Source of the DNA: Epiperipatus broadwayi | Taxonomy: Eukaryota; Onychophora; Udeonychophora; Euonychophora; Peripatidae | Reading direction: 5' to 3' | Assembly (NCBI GenBank): GCA_028023455.1 | Contig: JAQFVV010006221.1 | Span: 2,672,001 to 2,736,000 of the forward strand | Length of the DNA stretch: 64,000 bases | Part shown: positions 56,139 to 64,000 of the stretch, one piece after another | Layout of the letters: each line of letters opens with the position of its first letter | Numbering within the stretch: position 1 is the stretch's first letter | Position numbers and translations under genes: made by a program | Notes under the pieces: model-generated | The model's database searches: none | The model's input: the letters and a program-made list of their open reading frames with translations, nothing else | What the model was told of the DNA's origin: nothing

Positions 56139-56144
56139 CAATAA

Positions 56145-58020
56145 TAGTGTATTTAGCATATTTATAAAAATCTACAAATACTTGTTTATTTACTTAAGTA
56201 AACATTTTACTTTTAAAAGGTCGTGTGGCATTGGATTTTTTTTCGAAAATTTAAATACTGTAATTGTTTTTAATAATCTTTAAATGTGGACGAGTGATGA
56301 AAATCATTAAAATATACATATAACTGGCCTCTGTCGTATTAGGTTTCTTGAAAAGAATGAGTATTTATTTTATTACTAAACGACTGGCCAGATTTACCCT
56401 ATATTTAATTTGTTTATACCTTTGTGAATTTAGTTTTTACTATTGCTTTTTTTTTTGTTGACATTTAGTCAAAATGCTGTAATTCAACATTTTAGGATAA
56501 ATCAACCATACCATTTATCTACTCCATTTCGCATTGATGGATATAACATATATCTCTCTGTATGTGTATAGTCTATATAAAAATAAAAATTTATTTAAAA
56601 ATAATTTTCTTTTAATTTTATTTTTATCTTTTTAACCTATTACAGAAATACTGTATACTAATTAAACAGAAATGAGTTTTTAATGTCTTACTAATTTTTT
56701 AATAATCTCTACACAAAGTATTTCTTTTTTCTTTGTACAGTATATATTATTTCCTATTTTTTTGTAAGACATTTTAAAATTATACTTATCTTTGAATATA
56801 TATATACGTTTGTGTAAATGACTATACCAAAGACATGTAAACTTACTATTTGCAAAGAAATATTTGTTTCATCTTGATATATGGAAAGCTCAGTATTCTA
56901 AACAATTTTAATATCTTGGCTTTTGTTTCGTCTTACCTCAGCATAAGGAATATATCTGCTAGTATGATTTTCATCGAATCAGAATAAACATAATTGGATA
57001 ATTTAAAATGTTCACTTTATTCATTCATTGCCATAAAATGTTTATAGTGTCACTATAGAATACTTACTAGAAATTTTTCTCAAAATTGAAGATGGTTGTA
57101 GCATAGAGTATACAGATTGTTTTAATAACATTGTATAATATCACTCTGTTATATCTTTGTGTAGATAAAAAGGCAAAATTGGTTTTCAAAAAATATCTAT
57201 ATTTTAGCTAGATCCTTTTCAAACTCTCAATTTTCAAACCAACAAGTTGGCAAAAGATATCCTATCACAGTATCACAAAGTTTTTTGTTTTGTGGTTTGT
57301 CGGCATAACATATATATAATAAATAAAATTATTGTGTTAAAATAAATATTAATACAACTATTACAAAAATACTTTGTTATCTAGTAACCATTTTCAATTA
57401 TTAACACATTTTAAATTTTTTGGAAAATTAAGAATTTTTAGCAGTTGAGAATGGTTAGAAAAAAACTGAAAGTGCATGCATATTTTTATAAATTATTATC
57501 AATATTTATATTAATATATAGTACTTTTAATTAATAGTTAATATAATTCATAGTCTAAATCAGTGATTTACTTGGAAGATACATTCCATATATAGAAACA
57601 ATGTTTACCATGATCCTTTAAATAAAGAATAGCCTGAATTTTTGCAGCCCACTGAAAGGGGGATGGTGGCTGAAACAATATAGCTATGGAGTGTTTCAAC
57701 ATGTAATACCTGTATGCAATGCTTAGATTTTAGAAGTTTTATTAAAATACATTATTTAATATTTATTAAAAATTTCAGATTTATTGAGTAATTGACTAGA
57801 CACTATTAATACAGCTTTAGAACCCCTGTACTTACTATATTGGTATGCTGATGGAATATGACCATTCACATTAGCACTGACAGATCCAGCTCTATATAAG
57901 TGTAGCCCATTTGGCAAATTTCTAAACAAGAGTATAACCTAATACATTCCAAATATGAACATTATCAATTTTATTAAAGACTTAATTCTGATCTACATAA
58001 AGAGTCCATTTCTTATTCAT
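56145..58020. other. AT-rich stretch, no feature recognised
   Basis: Between about 57,630 and 57,960 the sequence is a little less AT-rich (CAGCCCACTGAAAGGGGGAT, ATTAGCACTGACAGATCC), but it has no supported frame or repeat. Confidence 0.4.
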
Positions 58021-58024
58021 TTTA

Positions 58025-58935
58025 ATGTCAAACCACTAAACATCACATGATCACTATCTCATACTTGCACATAATTGTTATTAAACAATTCAAAACAAAG
58101 CAAAACTCTCCATATAGTATTGCCATCTTGTGCTAACAAGAGCAATCAATGGATGCCAGAAGGCTTGTGCATAAAATCCCTATCTAGTGCCTACTCATCC
58201 AATATCCCCAGACTAGTTTCTGGCTTGTGGCCTTCATCAGTGAGGAGCCTTGGATCTGAGAGCACTGCACCTAGATCTTAGGATCAAATGCAACCCTCCA
58301 GCACCTACCTTTTAACTCTATTTAACTACAAAACTATGAGAATGAAATTGAAAACACAATTAATATTTTCAATCCAAGCTCAATAGCTTATATAGTCATA
58401 TGGGTCTGAACTCAATTCAAGATGGCACTACTAAATGGAGAGTTTTGCTTTGTTTTGAATTGTTTAATAACAATTATGTGCTAGTATGATATAGTGATCA
58501 TGTGATGTTTAGTGGTTTAACACCAATCCTGCCTAATAGGATAGTGGTGGCTATGGTTGTTAAAGAGCCAAAGACACCAAAATGTATGGGTGCTGAATTG
58601 AGTTCAGACCCATATGACTATATAAGCTATTGAGCTTGGATTGAAAATATTAATTGTGTTTTCAATTTCATTCTCATAGTTTTGTAGTTAAATAGAGTTA
58701 AAAGGTGGGTGCTGGAGGGTTGCATTAGATCCTAAGATCTAGGTGCAGTGCTCTCAGATCCAAGGCTCCTCACTGATGAAGGCCACAAGCCAGAAACTAG
58801 TCTGGGGATATTGGATGAGTAGGCACCACATAGGGATTTTATGCACAAGCCTTCTGGCATCCATTGATTGCTCTTGTTAGCACAAGATGGCACTACTATA
58901 TGGAGAGTTTTGCTTCATTTTAATGTCCATATTAG
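58025..58935. repeat. Family C foldback element, most complete copy (about 900 bp)
   Basis: Layout: terminal CCACTAAACATCACATGATC, arm with CTCTCCATATAGTATTGCC, CATCTTGTGCTAACAAGAGC, ATCCCTATCTAGTGCCTACT, CTGGCTTGTGGCCTTCATC, AGAGCACTGCACCTAGATC, inner spacer ending GGTCTGAACTCAATTC, then a second terminus pair (GATCATGTGATGTTTAGTGG at 58,497) and the reverse-complement arm to 58,915. It shows that the unit is arm-terminus-terminus-arm like, possibly two elements head to head. High identity between arms marks it as young. Confidence 0.88.
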
Positions 58936-59133
58936 TAATTTTGCTCTCAGATCCAAGACTCCTCACTGATGAAGGCCACAAGCCAGAAACTAGTCTGGGG
59001 ATATTGGATGAGTAGGCACCACATAGGGATTTTATGCACAAGCCTTCTGGCATCCATTGATTGCTCTTGTTAGCACAAGATGGCACTACTATATGGAGAG
59101 TTTTGCTTCATTTTAATGTCCATATTAGTAATA
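58751..59133 (-). repeat. 193-bp tandem duplication of a family C arm
   Basis: Units 58,751-58,943 and 58,944-about 59,133 are identical except for one difference that I see (CCAAGGCTCC versus CCAAGACTCC) and their last bases. The minus frames 58,877-59,086 lie in the second unit. The duplication must be very recent relative to other copies. Confidence 0.92.
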
Positions 59134-59279
59134 AATTATGAATCAAATATTTATAATATAATTAAATACATTTCCCCAACATTGTATGTAATTTCTCATT
59201 TATTGAGTAATTAATAAAATATGTTAATACAAGTAGGTTAAGCTCTAGCAGTAAATAAAATTGATGTTTACATAATATA

Positions 59280-59510
59280 TTAGCTTTCACCCTTATTTAG
59301 AAATCTGCTAGATATGATATCCCTATATGCATCTATGAATGCGACTGCTAATTTTGCATTATCATAACAATTTAGCAAAGTATAAGATGCTACAGCACTA
59401 GTTAATAATTCATCAATGAATTGAAAATTACATATAATGCTGGTACAATGCTGTATTAAATTATATGTATACAGTAATACCATAGGTTGTTCCTTAATGA
59501 AATTCAGCAT
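59280..59510 (-). CDS. Unrecognised 76-codon frame (doubtful)
   Basis: The frame begins M-L-N-F-I-K-E-Q-P-M-V and contains F-I-D-E-L-L-T-S-A-V-A-S-Y-T-L-L-N-C-Y and A-V-A-F-I-D-A-Y-R-D-I. It has a balanced residue composition with helix-like hydrophobic spacing, unlike the lysine/phenylalanine-rich chance frames of this window, and lies in a stretch with no repeat. There is no recognised domain, no splice evidence and no promoter. It could be a fragment of a transposon protein, an unrecognised exon or chance. Confidence 0.15.
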   Translation of the reverse strand: MLNFIKEQPMVLLYTYNLIQHCTSIICNFQFIDELLTSAVASYTLLNCYDNAKLAVAFIDAYRDIISSRFLNKGES

Positions 59511-59689
59511 TTTAACTTATTTATGTTAACTCACTATTTGAGTATTCATACAATCATATATGGATCTATGTAGGGTATAAAATTATAGGTGTGTCACTTT
59601 CTAAGTCATTTAATTTTTTAAAATTACTAATAAGAAATCAAATAATTACAAAATGAATCTGCAGCATAATGTTTTCATATTATGTCATA

Positions 59690-59933
59690 TATAGAGCTCG
59701 CAAAATAAGCTCTTAACAAGCTTTGAGAATATCCTCAACCCCAGACCGGTTTCTGCTTCTGGCATCAGTGAGGTGCCAGGATATTCAATCATTAGATTAA
59801 AAATACTAGGACAAGCCCAGCACTTTATCTAATGTATACCTATTGAGTAGAAAATCTGAAATTGTCAGACATCCATATGTCATTCAATCCATCTATCTAA
59901 CTCAAATTAAGAGCTTATTTTGTGAGCTCTATA
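59690..59933. mobile_element. Family D MITE with 27-bp terminal inverted repeats
   Basis: TATAGAGCTCGCAAAATAAG CTCTTAA at 59,690-59,716 is mirrored by TTAAGAGCTTATTTTGTGAG CTCTATA at 59,907-59,933, one mismatch. The 244-bp element carries CCCAGACCGGTTTCTGCTTC, the complement of the GAAACCGGTCTGGGG core that family C also contains. The flanks are TA-rich (TCATA / TATAAT), so a TA target is possible. A partial relative sits at 20,570-20,653. Confidence 0.85.
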
Positions 59934-60169
59934 TATAATATTTGTAAATACGAGCTTTATTAAATTGTCATGTGACATCTGACTTGATTTTTTTATTATG
60001 TCAAATAATTAGAATAAGTAGGGTTTAGTGACATTGACATAATCAAGTAATGAAAAACAGCTTTTCTGCTTTTAATTTCATAATAAATTGTTGCCATGAA
60101 ATATTCAAAAACATGGTTTAAGTTATTAAGCTATTCATTCAGTATACTGAATGTTTACTATAATAAACA

Positions 60170-60310
60170 GAGGGATTTCAGCATGAAATCCATATAGTGG
60201 TGATCATTTATCTTTTTCACATATATGTGGTCATGTGTATCGGTTGTTTGAGATGAAGTGGAGGGTGAATAGACTAAAAATCTTAAGTTCAAACCCTCTA
60301 TTTATTATAG
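60170..60310 (+). repeat. Family B terminal part
   Basis: GATTTCAGCATGAAATCCAT, GGTGATCATTTATCTTTTTC, ATGTGGTCATGTGTATCGG and CTTAAGTTCAAACCCTC match the right-arm end of the 2.6-3.35 kb foldback. Confidence 0.7.
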
Positions 60311-60448
60311 TTTAAGTTAGTTTCTGTGAAAGACCTTTATAATATTTAACACTTTGGTATAAAATTTTTCTGTTCCAAAGATGTCATAAACATATTTTTT
60401 TTGAATAAAAAATCATCAGTGTTCATCATTTAGTAATTTTTGTTTCAT

Positions 60449-60474
60449 TCACACACACACACACACATATATAT
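60449..60474. repeat. AC/AT microsatellite
   Basis: (AC)n followed by (AT)n, about 26 bases. Confidence 0.85.
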
Positions 60475-60624
60475 AATAAAGAAAATTATAGCTTCAGTTA
60501 TTTATAATCTTAACCAGTTTCCAATTTTGTGTGTTATTTTAAATACTACATCAAATTTTTACATTCTACGTATATATATATATATAGCATTTATTTAAGC
60601 ATTTATTGATTTCATATATATACC

Positions 60625-60785
60625 CAAAGGCCGGAAAAATATTTATATTTTGACAAAAATAGCAAAATACCACAATGACATTTAAAATAATTAAAAACCA
60701 ATGGCGGATATAACATATTTATAAACTGGTCTAAATGACTTAAGGAAGATCGGTAGCATAATGGCTTCCGGGCTTTTTTAGAAAA
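60625..60785. promoter_or_regulatory. Promoter-like patch with ETS and YY1-type sites
   Basis: AAAGGCCGGAAAAAT (ETS core CCGGAA), AACCAATGGCGGATATAAC (CCAAT and an ATGGCGG YY1-type word), GGAAGATCGGTAG and AATGGCTTCCGGGC (ETS core TTCCGG). Such paired ETS and ATGGCGG words typify housekeeping promoters, and they are clustered in 150 bases of an otherwise AT-only background. No adjacent exon is found on either strand, so this is tentative. Confidence 0.22.
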
Positions 60786-61137
60786 GAATTTAAAATATTT
60801 TTTATTTATACTATATATACTAAATTATTATTATTAAAATCGAAAACGTTGTTTAGTAATTTGCAATCTTAAAATTCAATCTAATTTTAGAAGACTTCAA
60901 AACAATTTACACGTTTTGTTTGGCTCAAATACATCACTCATAAATGAAACAGAGAAAGAAGATGAAAAGTGTGATGGGTTAATTAAATTTACTTATTTAT
61001 TTCTAGATTTCTCAGTAATATAATCATTATTGCCTACTATTTATTTATTTTACACATAGAAACAGATACACATGTATTGAAGATTTAAAGACGAAAACGA
61101 GTTCAGTTTTACGAATATGAATGTAAATAATATTCAT

Positions 61138-61220
61138 TAAGGCTGTAGCCTCAATCACATGCGTATAAAATGCGATAGTAGGGACCTCTACGGGTCTTAA
61201 ACCACAAGCTTACTCTTGGA
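61138..61220 (+). repeat. Hairpin-rich repeat (family H), copy 3
   Basis: TTAAGGCTGTAGCCTCAA, then GCGTATAAAATGCG, GTAGGGACCTCTACGGGTCT and TAAACCACAAGCTTACTC. Compared with 3,366-3,470, the paired bases are kept better than the loops, with changes such as AACC to AGCC restoring pairing with GGCT, and TATAGGTC to TACGGGTC. Confidence 0.55.
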
Positions 61221-61654
61221 AGAATTAAATCGATCATAAAGACTGAATCATTAATATATATTTCAAGGTTCAATGTCAGAGTGAACTGGCAGATTCTGGA
61301 GAACAAGTTCCATGGATCATAGCCCAGTTCCTCAAATGTCTTGTGAACTTCTAAAGAATATACTATTCAGTTATTTATTTAATCATTAATATTACATTAT
61401 TGTTTTTTTTTCTTTCAGTATTAGTCCACCAATGCAAAGATAGTTGATCCAATTTATCTCAAGACCCATTTAACTTTCCAATCAAGAATTGTGAGATACC
61501 CATTAATTGACCAAGATTGGTGACTAACTAGGATGACTGCCAGATATCTTAAAAAATTCTGAATCTTCAGTGAGATATATTTTGTTATCAGAGAAAAAAA
61601 CAAATTCCAGTCTATCTGGGATTGAACTTCAGATTAAGACCATTAAATACTAGA

Positions 61655-62160
61655 ATAGGCAAAACTCACTATACGTATTGCCACACACAGCAAGCTAGAG
61701 TAATCAATGGATGCCAGAAGGCTTGTGCATAAAATCCCCATTTAGTACCTACTCATCCAATATTCCCAGACTAGTTTCTGGCTTGTGGACTTCATCAGTG
61801 AGGAGCCTTGGATCTGAGAGCACTGCACCTAGAATTTAGGATCTAATACAACTCTCCAGCAACCACTTTTTATCTCCATTTAACAACAAAACTATGAGTC
61901 TTAAACTGAAAACACCTTAATGTTTTCAATCCAAGCCCATTAGCCCACTGACAAAGGCCACAAGCCAGAAACTAGTCTGAGGATATTGGATGAGTAGGCA
62001 CTAGCTGGGGATTTTATGCACAAGCCTTCTGGAATCTATTGATTACTCTAGCTTGCTGTGTGTGGTAATACGTATAGTGAGGTTTGCCTGTTTTAACAAC
62101 AGTTATACACAAACATAAGAGGTGGTGGTCATGTGATGTTTATTGGCTTAAATACTAGAA
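61655..62160. repeat. Family C foldback element
   Basis: Outer words AGGCAAAACTCACTATACGT and ACGTATAGTGAGGTTTGCC, inner ATCCCCATTTAGTACC and GGTACT-type/GGCACTAGCTGGGG, centre near 61,945 with CAATCCAAGCCCATTAGCCC. TGTGTGTGG and CCACACACA replace the GCC-ACC/GGTGGC words of other copies, in a compensating way on both arms. The right terminus GGTCATGTGATGTTTATTGG is present. Confidence 0.85.
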
Positions 62161-62449
62161 TACTGATCACATTACCATGATTTAATAATAAATATCCCAG
62201 AAGTATTAGTTTAATCTTGATAAACAATAAATATCTTAGTGATGCCTTGTTTTTTCTCAGAACATTTTAAGGAGAAGAAAAAAATATTAACTTTTGTTTT
62301 ATTGCATTTGAATAAAATAAACAATCAATATATAGTCAATAATTGAATACAGGACTGATATTTAAAAATATATATATTAGTGCTGAAACACAAAAGAACG
62401 TTTAAAAGAAATTTACATATATATTTTTATATCAATAGGGATAGGTTGA

Positions 62450-64000
62450 TCACAGCTTGTTAGTGACCAGATAAGTAGATAGATATATGGATGCATAGAT
62501 AAACAGATGGGTAGATGGATACCATAAATCCACAATCCAAAAAGATGAAGTTCTTGTTTTTACTTTTAATTGATTCAAATTAAAAACTCCATCATCAAAC
62601 CTGTACTGTATCCAGATCTGTGTTTCATTAACCTGCCTTATAAACACTTCCAAAGACAACTATTATAGAATTGAAAACAATGTTGGAATGAATGTACATC
62701 TCTGCTTAACACAAGTTTTCATTTCAAATACTTCAGGCTGTCCATTTGTAGTGTAACATACAGAAATTGTATAGTATGAATAAATATTTATATAATTCTT
62801 CTAAACACTTTCCTTCTTCCTTTCCTTTCTGTTATCTTCATATACAACATTGCAATTCAAATAATTAATAAATAAAAATTAGAAAAATAATTGCTTATAA
62901 GAGATATAATATGTATTAAAGATTTTTAAGAAGTTAATAGAAAATTAATAAGTTTGAGAATTAATAAATTTGTATAAAATATAAAATGTATTATGTAATA
63001 GTTGTATTGTTATATGTATTTGAATTTGTAGATCTGACGAAGACTGCAAGGTACAGTCAAAACTGTAATAATAATAATAAAAATTTTGCTGAAAAAAGTG
63101 TAAGAAGAATTATTTGAATTGCAATAATGAATAAATATTGGTGGATAACTAACTAATTTAAAACAATGCTATAAATCTACTTAATTAACTGAATCAAATG
63201 CCTTAATAACAGGAATAAAAGCAATATATTAATTACTTTTTTTTCCCAATATTTTTTTTTAATGTACTTTCATAGTATGTTAATAGTGTTTTTAGATGTT
63301 TTAAAACCACATTTCATTTACAATAGGAAATAACCTATTAACCAAAATTTTTGAAAGTATTTTTACTGTAGAAGATGATAATGATATTCCATCATAATTA
63401 TTGCAATTGTCTATTACTTTATTTTCAAATATTGGAACAAAAAGCATCCTTATGATCAGACAGCGCCATGAGTCCATATATTTCTAAAAAGTTGCATATT
63501 TTTAAAGCTAAAATATCTCCACTATTCTTTAAAACATCTTCAGGTATTTAATCAGAATCTGCAATCTTTTCATTTTTAAGATTACACAGAGCTGTTGTGA
63601 CTTTCTTAAATTGGATAACTTTGTCCAACTCTGCATGAGTAAATAAACTGAATATATCTTTAAAAATAATGACTTCAAAAATTCTCATGTCATTTTTTTT
63701 GTATCATTACTTAAAAAGTTATCAAAATACTTCTTCAGGTTTATTTAAAATAACATTATCATCATATAAAATATCATTGGAGGTTTTTATAGAATTATAA
63801 TATCACTTCTCAGATCCACATGTGGTTTTCAGTGCATCAAAAAATATCTGGAGTGATTATAATCAGTGAATGTCTGTATCATCTTTGCAGTTTTAATCCA
63901 CCAATCATTTTCAAGCTTTCTTGTCAGTCATTAATTTTTTGTCTTGAGATATCCGTATTTATGATGAAATTTCACATTTAATTTATTGTTCTGCAAGTTT
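62450..64000 (-). mobile_element. Decayed LINE reverse transcriptase, runs off the right edge
   Basis: On minus from 63,600 down: A-L-C-N-L-K-N-E-K-I-A-D-S-D then stop, I-P-E-D-V-L-K-N-S-G-D (about 63,530); V-P-I-F-E-N-K-V-I-D-N-C-N-N-Y and G-I-S-L-S-S-S-T-V-K-I-L-S-K-I-L (about 63,440-63,350); I-A-F-I-P-V-I-K-A-F-D-S-V-N (about 63,220-63,180, motif A); then after an insertion F-E-M-K-T-C-V-K-Q-R-C-T-F-I-P-T-L-F-S (about 62,725-62,675, the K-Q-G-C ... P-T-L-F box with G changed to R), and Q-Y-R-F-D-D-G-V-F-N-L-N-Q-L-K (about 62,600). All are reverse-transcriptase landmarks of one LINE class in the right order. Stops and lost residues show it is a pseudogene. Confidence 0.88.
62790..63135. repeat. 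Insertion in the LINE, carrying family L repeat copy 2
   Basis: Motif A and the K-Q-x-C box are about 480 bp apart here, against about 200 bp expected, so some 285 bp are inserted. The inserted sequence includes GATCTGACGAAGACTGCAAG, GTACAGTCAAAACTG and GTGTAAGAAGAATTATTTG, the same order as at 31,885-31,985. Confidence 0.6.

Noticed and set aside
58075-59086. Frames of about 70 codons with a shared S-S-A-Y-S-S-N-I-P-R-L type sequence
   Set aside because: The same frame appears with every family C copy, including those on opposite strands, and follows from the repeat. It has no start or expression evidence.
1558-62160. Complete hammerhead ribozymes in family C arms
   Set aside because: Only a partial core is visible. 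The UH cleavage position and a consistent third stem could not be found, so it is kept as a speculation and not as a feature.

Overview
This is a strongly AT-rich stretch of animal nuclear DNA, with a great deal of repeat and very little coding sequence. The evidence for that is the tRNA-derived SINEs with poly(A) tails and target-site duplications, decayed non-LTR retrotransposons, many foldback (palindromic) elements, hAT- and mariner-type DNA-transposon remnants, and spliced GT-AG exons. The species cannot be named from the sequence. The repeat mix and the invertebrate-type start of the one recognised protein suggest an invertebrate (mollusc- or arthropod-like), but that is an inference.

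The only protein gene I can identify is the 5' part of a dual-oxidase maturation factor gene (DUOXA/NIP family) on the minus strand. Its first coding exon is 15,495-15,656 and the second is 15,288-15,345, separated by a 149-bp intron with good splice sites. The rest of the gene should lie at lower coordinates, in the window or beyond its left edge. I could not find those exons.

Layout: 1-15 kb is AT-rich putative intron or intergenic DNA carrying six tRNA-Gly-like SINEs, a 33-bp minisatellite (about 5.27-5.79 kb), large foldback elements (2.6-3.35, 6.37-6.70, 7.52-8.23, 12.86-13.10 kb) and a repeated hairpin-rich element (3.37, 3.71 and 61.14 kb). The region 15.3-15.7 kb holds the DUOXA exons. 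From 16 to 33 kb there are two hAT-like MITEs with perfect 8-bp target duplications (21.9 and 30.6 kb) and many copies of an abundant foldback family (family C). From 36 to 38.5 kb there is an RTE-type LINE 3' end and an LTR-like block. From 41 to 47.2 kb lies a graveyard of three LINE types plus a mariner-like element with a SINE inside it. A CpG- and GC-richer, non-repeat island at about 48.5-48.7 kb looks like a conserved regulatory element. From 50 to 54 kb there are more LINE fragments and a 540-bp palindrome. Near 54.9 kb is a promoter-like segment with a perfect CRE and ETS sites. From 56 to 64 kb there are more SINE and family C copies (one with a nearly identical 193-bp tandem duplication), a MITE with 27-bp terminal repeats, a second promoter-like patch (60.63-60.78 kb), and a decayed LINE running off the right edge.

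Most open reading frames of 60-100 codons here are chance frames or lie inside repeats. The window's most notable property is how many long imperfect inverted repeats it carries. Transcribed, these would give long double-stranded RNA hairpins. Several families also share a short motif resembling part of a hammerhead-ribozyme core.
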